From Clostridia bacterium (GTDB lineage Bacteria; Bacillota; Clostridia; Oscillospirales; CAG-272), in contig JAFVYZ010000055.1 in NCBI GenBank assembly GCA_017508425.1, positions 1 to 56,459 on the forward strand: 56,459 bases of DNA, in the 5' to 3' direction. Numbering within the stretch: position 1 is the stretch's first letter; the number at the start of each line of letters is the position of its first letter. Under the pieces are notes generated by a model. That model saw only the letters and a program-made list of their open reading frames with translations. It was not told where the DNA came from and made no database searches. Below, piece after piece: positions 22,641 to 31,182 of this stretch. The translations under genes were made by a program, and so were the position numbers.

Positions 22641-24467
22641 TTACACCAATTTGACGCGATATTTTTCGAAAAAGAAGTCGAGCTGACAGAGCCATGCAAT
22701 CAGCTGCGGGCGCGACATCAGCTGCCCGAACCACGTGGTATTTTCGCCCTCCAGCATCGCGTTCAGCCGACTTTTGTCCAGTGCTTGTGCGAGAAATCCG
22801 CCGCGCGCCAAGCGCTCTCGGAGCATCCCCCGTACCAAGATCTCATACTCCTTGCTGTGCGTTTTGGGGTACGGGCTCTTTTTTCGCCACAGGACGTTGT
22901 CGGGCAGGTATCCCGTCATTGCGCGACGCAAAAGGGCCTTTTCGACCCCGTTTTCAAACTTGATGTCCCACGGGACGTTAAACACGTATTCGAGAATGCG
23001 ATGGTCGGCAAACGGTACACGCACCTCAACGGCCGAACGCATGCTCATGCGATCCTTGCGCTCCAACAGATTGGCCATAAAATATCGGGTCGAGAGCCAC
23101 GTCGCCTGCCGCGCCACACGGTCACACTCCTTTTCACCGTCCACCACAGGGCACTCGGCCAGCGTGCTTCGATACACCTCGCGCAAAAATTCAAGACCCT
23201 TATCGCATTTTGTAATACCGTTGTCAAAAAGTGACACACGGGCCAAGGGATCATGCAGCCACGGGAAGAAGTCTCGATAAAGCATTTCGGGACGGTAAAA
23301 CCAAGGGTAGCCGCCGAAAATTTCATCCGAGCATTCGCCCGAAAGCACCACCGTGTGCCGTTTTTTGATCTCACGGCAAAACCACAACAGCGACGAGTCG
23401 ATGTCGGCCTGCCCCGGCAGGTCACGGGCGCAAACGGCGTCAAAAAGCCCTGCCGCCACTGCGGCGGTCGGGGCTGTAAGGACGGTGTGGGAGGTGCCGA
23501 GGGCCTCAGCCAGACCCTTGGCAAACTCGTCGTCGCCCTGAGGCTGAAAGAGTGTGGCGGAAAAGCTTTCCTGATTGCCCTCGTACTCAAAGGAGTAGGT
23601 GTGTGTCACCTTACCCTCGGCCGACAGTACCCTTTCCGCGATCGCGGTAATGGAGGAGGAATCAAGTCCACCCGACAAAAGCACCGCCAAGGGAACGTCG
23701 CTGCCGAGCTGACGTGTCACGGCATCGGTGAAAAGCGCGCGCACCGTGTCGCTCGCCGTTCTTGCATCGTCACGGCATTCGCGGGCCTCAAGCCGCCAAT
23801 AGGGCTTTTCGGAAAAGCCCTCGGCCGACAGTGTCGCGCAATACCCCGGCAAAAGCGACCTGATGTGTCGGAACACGCTCTTCCTCGGGAGCGTCACCGG
23901 GGTGAGAAACAACAGCTGCCACAGCCCCACCTCATCGATCTCGGGTGGGATCTCGGGGTGGTAAAGCAGGGCCTTGACCTCCGAGGCAAAATAGAATTTG
24001 CCCCCCACCTGTGCGTAGAAAAACGGCTTTACCCCCAAGCGATCGCGCGCAAAGAACACGGTTCCGTCGGTTTCATTATGCACCGCAAAGGCAAAAATGC
24101 CGTTGAGGTGCGAGGGTGCCTCCTCCCCCCAAATGATCGCCGCCCAAAGCACTGTTTCGGTATCACAGTCGGTCAAAAACACCGCGCCCTCACGCCGAAG
24201 CTCGCGCCGAAGCTCCCCCGAATTGTAGATCTCACCGTTGTAAACGATGGTGTACCGCTTGCGGCGAAAGATCACGCTCATCGGCTGATGGCCGCGCTGT
24301 GGGTCCATCACCGCCAAGCGGTTGTGGCAAAAGCACACGCCGCCAAAGGCGTGCGTGCCCGAGGCGTCGGGCCCGCGATGCTGCAGGGTCCGCCCTGCCG
24401 CGAGCACCTCACCTTGCCTTGAATGCTTCAAATCGTTAAAATCAATATACCCATTAATAGAACACAT
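22641..24467 (-). CDS. asnB: Asparagine synthase (glutamine-hydrolysing)
   Basis: A 608-residue two-domain enzyme converting aspartate to asparagine with ATP and glutamine. Cys2 (MCSINGYIDF) is the glutaminase nucleophile; RLAVMDPQRGHQPM and YNGEIYN are conserved in that domain, and DRLGVKPFFY follows. The synthetase domain has the PP-loop LLSGGLDSSSI and later GECSDEIFGGYPW and RVPFADHRILEYVF. Length and motif order are normal for AsnB. It is transcribed alone; a GAGGTGA ribosome site precedes the ATG. Confidence 0.95.
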   Translation of the reverse strand: MCSINGYIDFNDLKHSRQGEVLAAGRTLQHRGPDASGTHAFGGVCFCHNRLAVMDPQRGHQPMSVIFRRKRYTIVYNGEIYNSGELRRELRREGAVFLTDCDTETVLWAAIIWGEEAPSHLNGIFAFAVHNETDGTVFFARDRLGVKPFFYAQVGGKFYFASEVKALLYHPEIPPEIDEVGLWQLLFLTPVTLPRKSVFRHIRSLLPGYCATLSAEGFSEKPYWRLEARECRDDARTASDTVRALFTDAVTRQLGSDVPLAVLLSGGLDSSSITAIAERVLSAEGKVTHTYSFEYEGNQESFSATLFQPQGDDEFAKGLAEALGTSHTVLTAPTAAVAAGLFDAVCARDLPGQADIDSSLLWFCREIKKRHTVVLSGECSDEIFGGYPWFYRPEMLYRDFFPWLHDPLARVSLFDNGITKCDKGLEFLREVYRSTLAECPVVDGEKECDRVARQATWLSTRYFMANLLERKDRMSMRSAVEVRVPFADHRILEYVFNVPWDIKFENGVEKALLRRAMTGYLPDNVLWRKKSPYPKTHSKEYEILVRGMLRERLARGGFLAQALDKSRLNAMLEGENTTWFGQLMSRPQLIAWLCQLDFFFEKYRVKLV

Positions 24468-24558
24468 AAACTCACCTCGCTACATCGTATGAGCGAGCAG
24501 AACGCCCTGTGCATATTCTCTTAAAGGGAGAGCAAACACCACGAAAGGAAGCTTTGTT

Positions 24559-24639
24559 ATGAAAATTGTTCTAATGAGATCGCCCGGTATTTTAGCACCC
24601 ATCCTGCGCCGTATTTTTCACATAGGAAAAAAGAAATGA
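24559..24639 (+). CDS. spoVM: Stage V sporulation protein M, 26 residues
   Basis: A 26-residue amphipathic peptide: MKIVLMRSPGILAPILRRIF, then HIGKKK. It matches the SpoVM pattern (start MK-hydrophobic, a central proline, the amphipathic LxxILRxIF helix, basic end) and the invariant family length. SpoVM sits on the convex forespore membrane and anchors SpoIVA, starting coat assembly. AAAGGAAG lies 8 nt before the ATG. Position supports the call: in Bacillus spoVM follows rsgA-rpe-thiN, and here thiN and rsgA are the next genes, although spoVM points toward them. The ~90 bases between asnB and this gene hold nothing else I recognise. Confidence 0.88.
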   Translation: MKIVLMRSPGILAPILRRIFHIGKKK

Positions 24640-24660
24640 AGGCATACCGGCCCCACGGCA

Positions 24661-24694
24661 AATAAAAACACCCCCGTACGGGGGTGTTTTTATT
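24661..24694. terminator. Bidirectional terminator between spoVM and thiN
   Basis: Perfect 34-nt palindrome centred on GTAC, AAAAACACCCCC with its complement, overlapping the thiN stop. Confidence 0.85.
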
Positions 24695-25310
24695 TGCTCT
24701 CTACAATAAACAACGCGCCCTTGCGCACCTCAACGAGCGCACAGTTCCCCGTGATCTCGTTGCTGATGGCCCATTGACAGTTACGCGTCAGCTTGGCATT
24801 TTTTAAAGGATATTTGCACCCGTCAACCGTCACGCCCTTGGCCACGTCACCGTCGGCAAGCAGTGAAAGGTACGTAAAAGTGCTGCGCGCGATCAGCGCA
24901 CCGCTGTTTTGCACAAAGCGCACACGGTTAAAGCCATCGGTCATCACGGCGTGACAACCGCGCTGTGCAAGATATCGAAGCACTGCCAAATTGGACAGCG
25001 TATGGTCAAGCCTGCCCGAAAGTCCCCCGATGAGGACGAAATCGTCGGCGCCGCGCGAAAGCGCGAGATCCACGGCCAGCTGTGTATCGGTACGGTCCTT
25101 TTCGGCAGGCACCTGAAGGATCTCCTCGGCGTCGGGGAGCTTGTCCTTGCCGATCGAATCAAAATCTCCCAAAAGGATACGGGGCGTCACGCCAAGGAGC
25201 TCGGCGTTGTTCCAGCCACTGTCGGCCGCGACCGTCAGATCCCCTGCCGCAGGGCGCTCGTGAAGGGCGACGGCATCAACAGCACCGCCCGTAAATATGT
25301 AAGCACGCAT
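24690..25310 (-). CDS. thiN: Thiamine pyrophosphokinase
   Basis: Transfers pyrophosphate from ATP to thiamine, giving the active cofactor. The 206-residue protein has VAADSGWNNAELLGVTP, LLGDFDSIGKDKLP, the acidic DRTDTQLAVDLAL motif and GGLSGRLDHTLSNL, all typical of ThiN. ATG 25308-25310 overlaps the rsgA stop (TAATG), so translation is coupled. It is the last gene of the operon that starts at remA. In Bacillus rpe lies between rsgA and thiN; it is missing here. Confidence 0.95.
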   Translation of the reverse strand: MRAYIFTGGAVDAVALHERPAAGDLTVAADSGWNNAELLGVTPRILLGDFDSIGKDKLPDAEEILQVPAEKDRTDTQLAVDLALSRGADDFVLIGGLSGRLDHTLSNLAVLRYLAQRGCHAVMTDGFNRVRFVQNSGALIARSTFTYLSLLADGDVAKGVTVDGCKYPLKNAKLTRNCQWAISNEITGNCALVEVRKGALFIVESK

Positions 25311-26278
25311 TATTTTTTCCCCCACTCGTTTTTATGCCGCAGCTCCTCATACATCGCAAGGAATCCACGGTGGCGGGAGGGCGCGATCCTCCCATCCCTG
25401 ACTGCCTCAAGGATCGCGCAGCCCTCTTCCTTGGTGTGCGAGCATTTGGTGTAACGGCAAGCGCCGATGTAAGGCTCGAATTCACGCATCAAAAACGGCA
25501 GGTCTTCCTTTTTAAAGAAATCAAAGCGCACAAAATCCAGCATACTAAAGCCCGGGGTGTCGGCCACGTAGCCGCGTCCCACGGGGTAAAGCTCCACACG
25601 TCTTGTGGTATGCTTACCGCGTGCGATCTTTTGACTGATCGCCCCGGTCTGCAGCTTCAGGTCGGGATAAAGGGCATTGAGGAGCGTGGATTTTCCCACA
25701 CCCGACGCGCCCGAAAAGGCGGCAATACGCTCCCCGAGGCTCTCCTCGATAAAGCGACGGAGCTCCTCGACGCCCTCACGCTCCGTCGAAGAAAGCGTAA
25801 AGGCGGTAAATCCGGCGTTTTGGTAGATCCGGCGCAGCTCCTCGGCACGCTCGGGCGCAAGATCGCGCTTGCAAATGACGGGCACGGGCTCAATGCCGTT
25901 GTGCTCGGCAATGGCAATCAGCTTGTCGATCGTTTCGGTCACGGGCTCGGGATCCTTCACCGCAAAGGTGATGAACAAAAGGCCGAGATTGGCCATGGGC
26001 GGTCGAATGAGCGCCGAGGTGCGTGGCAGGATCTCCTCGATCACCACGCCGCCACCGTCGTGCACGGCACCCTCGCCCCCGTAATGTGCCACGGCCACGT
26101 CATCGTACAGCACACGCACGCGGTCCCCCACCAGCGGTGAGAGCCCCTTGTTGCGAAAGTTCCCCTTGGCGCGCGAGGCCACGGTCCTGCCCGAAAGAGG
26201 CGTGGTACCCCGGTCCAATATAATTTCGTAAAGTCCGCCGAGGCCGCGCACCAGGCGGCCGGTTTCTTCGTATCCCAT
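25310..26278 (-). CDS. rsgA: Ribosome small-subunit GTPase RsgA
   Basis: Circularly permuted GTPase that helps mature the 30S subunit. OB-fold N-terminal domain (residues about 1-75), then permuted motifs: ICKRDLAP (G4-like), SGASGVGKSTLLNAL (Walker A/G1) and VADTPGFSMLDF (G3), then a C-terminal zinc region with CRYTKCSHTKEEGCAI. ATG 26276-26278 after AAAGGGGAAC gives 322 residues. The frame runs further upstream, but that part overlaps the small gene at 26292-26438. It is 13 nt downstream of that gene in the same operon. Confidence 0.95.
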   Translation of the reverse strand: MGYEETGRLVRGLGGLYEIILDRGTTPLSGRTVASRAKGNFRNKGLSPLVGDRVRVLYDDVAVAHYGGEGAVHDGGGVVIEEILPRTSALIRPPMANLGLLFITFAVKDPEPVTETIDKLIAIAEHNGIEPVPVICKRDLAPERAEELRRIYQNAGFTAFTLSSTEREGVEELRRFIEESLGERIAAFSGASGVGKSTLLNALYPDLKLQTGAISQKIARGKHTTRRVELYPVGRGYVADTPGFSMLDFVRFDFFKKEDLPFLMREFEPYIGACRYTKCSHTKEEGCAILEAVRDGRIAPSRHRGFLAMYEELRHKNEWGKK

Positions 26279-26291
26279 ACCGTTCCCCTTT

Positions 26292-26438
26292 CTAAAAAAT
26301 AAATGCCAAAATGCTCCCCAAAAGTCCCATGGCGGCAAGCACCGTCACCGTGACGAACAAAAGCACGAACAGCGCAAACAAATTGGCCAAAACCAACCGC
26401 CCCAGCGTGGTTTTTTTCTTTTTCTTTTCCCGTTTCAA
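26292..26438 (-). CDS. 48-residue basic single-pass membrane peptide
   Basis: TTG-started frame with GGGAGG 9 nt upstream. The N-terminus is strongly basic (KREKKKKKTTLGR), followed by one long hydrophobic segment (LVLANLFALFVLLFVTVTVL) and a short hydrophobic end. The topology should be N-in. It occupies the place of prpC-prkC in the Bacillus gene order, between rlmN and rsgA. It resembles the anchor end of a larger membrane protein, so it could be a true small protein or a remnant. No family recognised. Confidence 0.55.
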   Translation of the reverse strand: MKREKKKKKTTLGRLVLANLFALFVLLFVTVTVLAAMGLLGSILAFIF

Positions 26439-26495
26439 GTGCGAAACCTCCCTTAACGGCAGTGTTTCACTTATCTTGCCCCGATTTTGAAAATT

Positions 26496-27566
26496 TTATT
26501 GCTCCTTCGACTCGCGTTTCAATTCCGCACGGCGAAGCTGGCCGCACGAGGCGTTGATGTCGGGCCCCAGGCGGCGACGGACCGTGGCTCTGATGCCGTT
26601 TTCCTCAAGGATGGCGGCAAACCGACGGATCGCCCCCTTATCCGAGCGCTTGAAGCCGGTCTCCTCCACCTCATTGACGGGAATGAGATTCACGTGAATG
26701 GGCATAGTCTCGGTGCGCGTACGAAGGCGGCGATTGAGCACCAATGCCAGACGCTTGGCCGCTTCGGGCATATCGTTTTTGCCCGAAATGAGGGTGTATT
26801 CAAAGGAAATGCGTCGCCCCGTCTTGCCGTAATAGCGACGGCACGCGTCCAGAAGCTCCGCCACGGGATAGCGGCGATTGATGGGCATAATGGCACTCCT
26901 CGTTTCATCATCGGCCGCGTGCAGCGAGATCGAAAGCGTGATGGGGAGCGCAAGGCTCGCCAGCTCATCGATCTTCGGCACGATGCCACAGGTCGAAAGC
27001 GAAATGTGGCGATAGCCGATCGCCACCCCCGATTCCTCGTTGACAAGACGCAAAAACTTCACAACGTTATCAAAATTATCAAGCGGCTCGCCAATGCCCA
27101 TCATCACGATACCGCCAATGCGCTCACCGCTGTCCTTGGCGGCGGCAATGACCTGCCCGACAAGCTCCCCGGCCGTAAGATTTCGCACCTTGCCGCCGAT
27201 GGTCGAGGCGCAAAATTTGCACCCCATAAGACACCCCACCTGCGAGGAAATGCAAATGGTCGTGCCGTGCTCGTAGTGCATCACCACGCTCTCAACGCAA
27301 TGCCCGTCCGAAAGCTCAAACAGGTATTTGATCGTCCCGTCAAGGGCCGACACCAGCTTTTGACGCACCAAGGGCAGATGATAGGTCGAGACCTGCGAAA
27401 GCTTGGCCTTGGTGGCCTTGCCGATGTTGGTCATCTCCTCGGGTGAAAGACCCCGATGCAGCTGTAAAAAAAGCTGTGCCGCGCGATAACGCGGCTCCCC
27501 CAGCTCGGCAAACAGGGCCTCAAGCTCCCCTTTGTCCAGCGAGAGCAATTCCTTTTTTTCTTCCAT
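26496..27566 (-). CDS. rlmN: Dual-specificity RNA methyltransferase RlmN
   Basis: Radical-SAM enzyme that methylates C2 of A2503 in 23S rRNA and A37 in some tRNAs, affecting translational accuracy. The cluster motif is CLMGCKFC (Cys112, Cys116, Cys119), preceded by TICISSQVG. MMGIGEPLDNFDNV, HISLSTCGIVP and the C-terminal RRRLGPDINASCGQL, with the catalytic cysteine, are intact. Length of 356 residues is normal. It follows rsmB by 10 nt and precedes the 48-residue membrane peptide by 57 nt. Confidence 0.96.
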   Translation of the reverse strand: MEEKKELLSLDKGELEALFAELGEPRYRAAQLFLQLHRGLSPEEMTNIGKATKAKLSQVSTYHLPLVRQKLVSALDGTIKYLFELSDGHCVESVVMHYEHGTTICISSQVGCLMGCKFCASTIGGKVRNLTAGELVGQVIAAAKDSGERIGGIVMMGIGEPLDNFDNVVKFLRLVNEESGVAIGYRHISLSTCGIVPKIDELASLALPITLSISLHAADDETRSAIMPINRRYPVAELLDACRRYYGKTGRRISFEYTLISGKNDMPEAAKRLALVLNRRLRTRTETMPIHVNLIPVNEVEETGFKRSDKGAIRRFAAILEENGIRATVRRRLGPDINASCGQLRRAELKRESKEQ

Positions 27567-27576
27567 ATATGTACCT

Positions 27577-28875
27577 TTACTTGATTTTCTTCAAACGTGC
27601 CACAAAAAATCCGTCGGTGCCGTGGGTATCGGGTGCTAAGGTCAGCATACCCTGCGAGGTGATCTCCCCCACCGAAAAGGGCGAGAGCTCAAATTCACCG
27701 TGCGTTGCAAGGAAGGCCTTGACCTGCTCCTCGTTTTCGGCGGGCAAGATGGTGCAGGTAGAATACACCAAAATCCCCCCCGGCGACACCAGCTCGGCCG
27801 CCGCCGAAAGGATCGCGGCCTGTACGGGCACAAGGCCCGCCGCCTCATCGATATCCTTATAGCGGATGTCGGGCTTTTTGGCGAGAACGCCAAAGCCCGA
27901 GCAGGGCACGTCGCAAATGACGCGGTCAAAGGTGCCAAGCACGGCAGGATCGGCACGTCTGGCATCGCCCGCGGCGGCCGTAAGAACGGTAATGCCAAGG
28001 GTATCGACGCCGCGGCGAATGAGCGAAAGCTTGTTTTCGTGCAGGTCAAAGCTTCGAACCTCGCCCGTATTTTCCATATCCAGCGCCGCGCCAAAGGACT
28101 TTGAGCCGGGGGCGGCACAAAGGTCGATCACACGCATACCGGGCTCGGCCCCCAGCGCCGCGACCGCGATCTGCGAGGCCTCGTCCTGCACAAAGCAAAG
28201 CCCCTCTGAAAGAAGGGCTTGTAACGGGGCGTCACCGGGCAAAAAGACCCCCGACGGGGCGTTTTTTGTGGGAACGGCACCCGGAACTCTTGCCAAAAAA
28301 TCCTCTCGGCTGATTTGAAGCGTGTTGACACGCACCGTCACGGGCGGGTGCTTTTCAAAGGCCGCAAGGAGCGACTCGGCACGCGCGCCTCCAAACGTGC
28401 GGCAAAGGACCGCGGCGGTTTTTTCGGGCACCGAATAGCGCACCGAAAGATGGCGAATGGGCTCCTTTTCCCGATCGGGATAGGCGATCTCCTTGCGTTG
28501 GCGGCAAAACGCGCGCAATACAGCATTCACAAAGCCCTTACTGCGGCGCGACACCAAAGCCACCGCCTCGCCGACCGCGGCATGATCGGGAATGCGGTCA
28601 AGATAAATCAACTGATACAGTGCCACGCGCAGCACCGTGCGCACGCGCGCCTCGATCGCTGAGGGCGAGAGACTTGAGAGCGTGTCAATGACGTGATCCA
28701 GCGTAATACGGCGTTCAATGACGCCGTAAAAAAGCGTAGTGCAAAGTGCCTTATCCTTCGGCGAAAGATCCGCCTCGCGCGACAGCGCGGCATCCAGCGC
28801 ACGGTCGGCGTACTGCCCTGCCGCCTCAGCACGAAGAAGCAGGTCACACGCAAGGGCTCTTGCCGTGGTGCCCAT
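27577..28875 (-). CDS. rsmB: 16S rRNA (cytosine-967-C5)-methyltransferase
   Basis: The N-terminal NusB-like domain (LACDLLLRAEAAGQYADRAL, TTLFYGVIERRITLDHVI) is followed by a SAM-dependent domain with VIDLCAAPGSKSFGAAL, VICDVPCSGFGVLAKKPDIR (the PC motif carries a catalytic cysteine) and LVYSTCTILPAENE with the second cysteine. 432 residues. Its start codon overlaps the stop of the metallopeptidase gene (TGATG). Modifies the small-subunit RNA. Confidence 0.95.
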   Translation of the reverse strand: MGTTARALACDLLLRAEAAGQYADRALDAALSREADLSPKDKALCTTLFYGVIERRITLDHVIDTLSSLSPSAIEARVRTVLRVALYQLIYLDRIPDHAAVGEAVALVSRRSKGFVNAVLRAFCRQRKEIAYPDREKEPIRHLSVRYSVPEKTAAVLCRTFGGARAESLLAAFEKHPPVTVRVNTLQISREDFLARVPGAVPTKNAPSGVFLPGDAPLQALLSEGLCFVQDEASQIAVAALGAEPGMRVIDLCAAPGSKSFGAALDMENTGEVRSFDLHENKLSLIRRGVDTLGITVLTAAAGDARRADPAVLGTFDRVICDVPCSGFGVLAKKPDIRYKDIDEAAGLVPVQAAILSAAAELVSPGGILVYSTCTILPAENEEQVKAFLATHGEFELSPFSVGEITSQGMLTLAPDTHGTDGFFVARLKKIK

Positions 28876-29594
28876 CAGCGGTTACGGCGCGAGGCGCTGC
28901 TCGCAATCACCAACAGGCGCAGCACACTGAGCAGCCCCACGGCAAGCGCGGCCACGTAGGTCATAGCGGCGGCCGTCAGCACGCGGCGCGAGCCGCGAAG
29001 CTCCGCCTCATCCATCGTGCCCGACCCCGAAAGGCAGCGCATCGCACGGCGGCTGGCATTAAATTCCACCGGCAAGGTCACCAGCTGAAAAACGATCGCC
29101 AGAGAATACGCGGCAATGCCCGCGAACATCAGCCATTCGCCCATATATGGTGCAACGGCCGCAAAAATAAGGCCAATGAAAAACAGGGGCATCGCAAGGC
29201 GCGAGCCAATGTTGCAAACCGGGACAAGGGCGGTACGCAAGCGCAGGGGCAGGTATCCCTTGCCGTGCTGCAGGGCGTGACCGGCCTCGTGAGCGGCAAC
29301 GCCCACCGCCGCCACATTGTTGCCGTGATACACGGCCGAGGAAAGGCGAAGCACACGGCTACGGGGATCGTAATGGTCGGTAAGGTGACCCCCCACCGCC
29401 TCAATTGCCACGTCGTGAAGACCGTTGCTATCCAAAATACGGCGCGCAACGGCGCCCCCCGTCATACCCTGACGCAATATTTGACGCGAGCCTGCGGCAT
29501 ACGAGGACTTCACCTTATACTGCGCCCACAAAGACAGGAAAAAGCCGGGCAGGACGATCAAAAGCGTCCAATCCCACCAAAAAAATCCAAACAT
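28875..29594 (-). CDS. Membrane zinc metallopeptidase (YugP family)
   Basis: A 239-residue membrane protein with the gluzincin-type motif AAHEAGHALQH (about residues 101-111) and several hydrophobic helices: one near the N-terminus and three in the C-terminal half. It matches the neutral zinc metallopeptidase family represented by B. subtilis YugP, whose substrate is not known. In Bacillus this operon has no such gene at this site, but in many Clostridia it lies between fmt and rsmB. Start ATG with AAAGGAAT upstream. Confidence 0.9.
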   Translation of the reverse strand: MFGFFWWDWTLLIVLPGFFLSLWAQYKVKSSYAAGSRQILRQGMTGGAVARRILDSNGLHDVAIEAVGGHLTDHYDPRSRVLRLSSAVYHGNNVAAVGVAAHEAGHALQHGKGYLPLRLRTALVPVCNIGSRLAMPLFFIGLIFAAVAPYMGEWLMFAGIAAYSLAIVFQLVTLPVEFNASRRAMRCLSGSGTMDEAELRGSRRVLTAAAMTYVAALAVGLLSVLRLLVIASSASRRNR

Positions 29595-29609
29595 AAGAAA
29601 TTCCTTTCT

Positions 29610-30542
29610 TTATTTCAACACGTCGCCGATCGCAAGACGCCTGCCGCGGATATAATCGGCGGCACTCATACGGCCCTTGCCCTCAGGCAACAAGCGTGTG
29701 ATGCAAACCGTGCCCTCACCGCACGCCACCTCAACGGCACCGTCAAGCGAGAGGACTGTGCCGGGCGCACCGTAGCTGCCCGACGCCTTACCGATCCGCG
29801 CCTCAACGACCTTTAACAGCTTTCCGTCGGGCGTGTGCGTAAAGCTGAGCGGCACGGGCGAGAGTCCGCGTACGGTGTTATGCACAGTATGTGCATCTTT
29901 TGCAAAATCAATCAAGCAATCGAATTTTTCGATCTTTGCGGCATAGGTCGCCGCCGCGTGATCCTGTGGCACAGGGGTCAGTGTCCCCTCGCCAAGAGCC
30001 CGCAGCGTATCGAGCAGCAATGTCGCTCCCACGGTACCGAGCTTGTCGTGAATATCCTCAAAATTATCGTTTTCGCCGATCGCGACTGCGGCGGTAAGAA
30101 GCATATCACCCGTGTCCAGCCCCTCGTTCATTCGCATGGTCGTCACGCCGGTTTCGGCATTGCCCTCCATAATGGCACGCTGCATCGGTGCCGCACCGCG
30201 GTACTTCGGCAACAGCGACCCGTGCACGTTCACGCACCCATAGCGGGGGTATTCGAGCACCGAGGGAGGCAGGATCTTGCCATACGCCACCACCACGATC
30301 ACCTCGGGGTCGATCGCGGCAAGCTCGGCATCAAACGCCCCGTTTTTGAGGGTCGTCGGCTGATAAACGGGAATGCCCCTTTCGGCGGCAAACACCTTAA
30401 CGGGCGGCGGCTGCAATTCATACCCGCGTCCCTTCGGCTTGTCGGGCTGCGTCACCACGCCAACCACATCCTCGCCCGCCTCGACGAGTGCCTTTAAGGT
30501 GAAAAGTGCGAAATCGGGCGTGCCCATAAATAACACACGCAT
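29610..30542 (-). CDS. fmt: Methionyl-tRNA formyltransferase
   Basis: Formylates initiator Met-tRNA using 10-formyl-tetrahydrofolate. Features: MRVLFMGTPDFALFTLKALV at the start, TQPDKPKGRG, the VVAYGKILP loop, the catalytic VNVHGSLLPKYRGAAPMQRAI (Asn/His) and MRMNEGLDTGDML. The C-terminal tRNA-binding domain is present. Start ATG 30540-30542 overlaps the stop of def (TGATG), the usual def-fmt coupling. 310 residues. Confidence 0.96.
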   Translation of the reverse strand: MRVLFMGTPDFALFTLKALVEAGEDVVGVVTQPDKPKGRGYELQPPPVKVFAAERGIPVYQPTTLKNGAFDAELAAIDPEVIVVVAYGKILPPSVLEYPRYGCVNVHGSLLPKYRGAAPMQRAIMEGNAETGVTTMRMNEGLDTGDMLLTAAVAIGENDNFEDIHDKLGTVGATLLLDTLRALGEGTLTPVPQDHAAATYAAKIEKFDCLIDFAKDAHTVHNTVRGLSPVPLSFTHTPDGKLLKVVEARIGKASGSYGAPGTVLSLDGAVEVACGEGTVCITRLLPEGKGRMSAADYIRGRRLAIGDVLK

Positions 30543-31009
30543 CAACCGATCTCCTCCTCGCTGAGCATACGGGTCACCTTATCGATATACAGCGTCCCGT
30601 CCAAATGATCGATCTCGTGGCAAAGGGCTCTGGCGAGAAAATCGTGTGCGTTGATCTCATACTCCTCACCCAAACGGTTCGTGGCGCGCACCGTCACGTG
30701 ACGGGGGCGCTTGACAAGGCCGTAACGGCCGGGCACCGACAGGCACCCCTCGGCGCCCTCCTGCTCGCCGGCGATCGCCACGATCTTCGGGTTGATGAGC
30801 TCGTAAACCTCACCCTCCTCGACCTCGACCACGGCAATGCGACGCAGGATGCCGACCTGCGGGCCTGCAAGCCCGACGCCATTGGCGGCACGCATCGTGT
30901 CGATCATATCATCAAGCAAGGTCAACACGCGAGGCGTGATGGCCTCAATGGGACGGCAGGTCCGACGCAACACCTCGTCGCCCACCTTGCGGATCTGTAA
31001 TTTTGCCAT
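30542..31009 (-). CDS. def: Peptide deformylase
   Basis: Removes the N-formyl group from nascent proteins. All three motifs are intact: GVGLAGPQVG (motif 1), EGCLSVPG (motif 2, metal-binding Cys) and HEIDHLDG (motif 3, HExxH). The 155-residue form starts at ATG 31007-31009 with GGAG 8 nt upstream; alternative starts lie at 31021 and 31045. Functionally paired with the overlapping fmt gene. Confidence 0.95.
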   Translation of the reverse strand: MAKLQIRKVGDEVLRRTCRPIEAITPRVLTLLDDMIDTMRAANGVGLAGPQVGILRRIAVVEVEEGEVYELINPKIVAIAGEQEGAEGCLSVPGRYGLVKRPRHVTVRATNRLGEEYEINAHDFLARALCHEIDHLDGTLYIDKVTRMLSEEEIG

Positions 31010-31182
31010 ATCAATCTCCATTCTGTCGCCGGTAGGCGACCGCACAAATATTCTATGAATTTTCGAAACCGTGCTTGCACGGCGATTTGGATCAAGGCTC
31101 CAAATCGCGGAAATGCGCGCGTGAAACCCGTATGTTAAGTATCAAAACCGAATAAGCCTTCACGCTAAACTCCTTTTTCAAA
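31010..31182 (-). other. priA-def intergenic gap with hairpins and a 23-codon frame
   Basis: Unusually long gap in an otherwise tight operon. On the minus strand it holds hairpins 31083-31091/31099-31107, 31069-31082 and 31025-31030/31035-31040; the last sits just before the def ribosome site. A 23-codon frame (31092-31163, GTG start) is preceded by AAAAAGGAG at normal spacing and ends inside the first hairpin. It may be a leader peptide with a regulatory or processing structure, or chance. Nothing more can be claimed. Confidence 0.35.
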
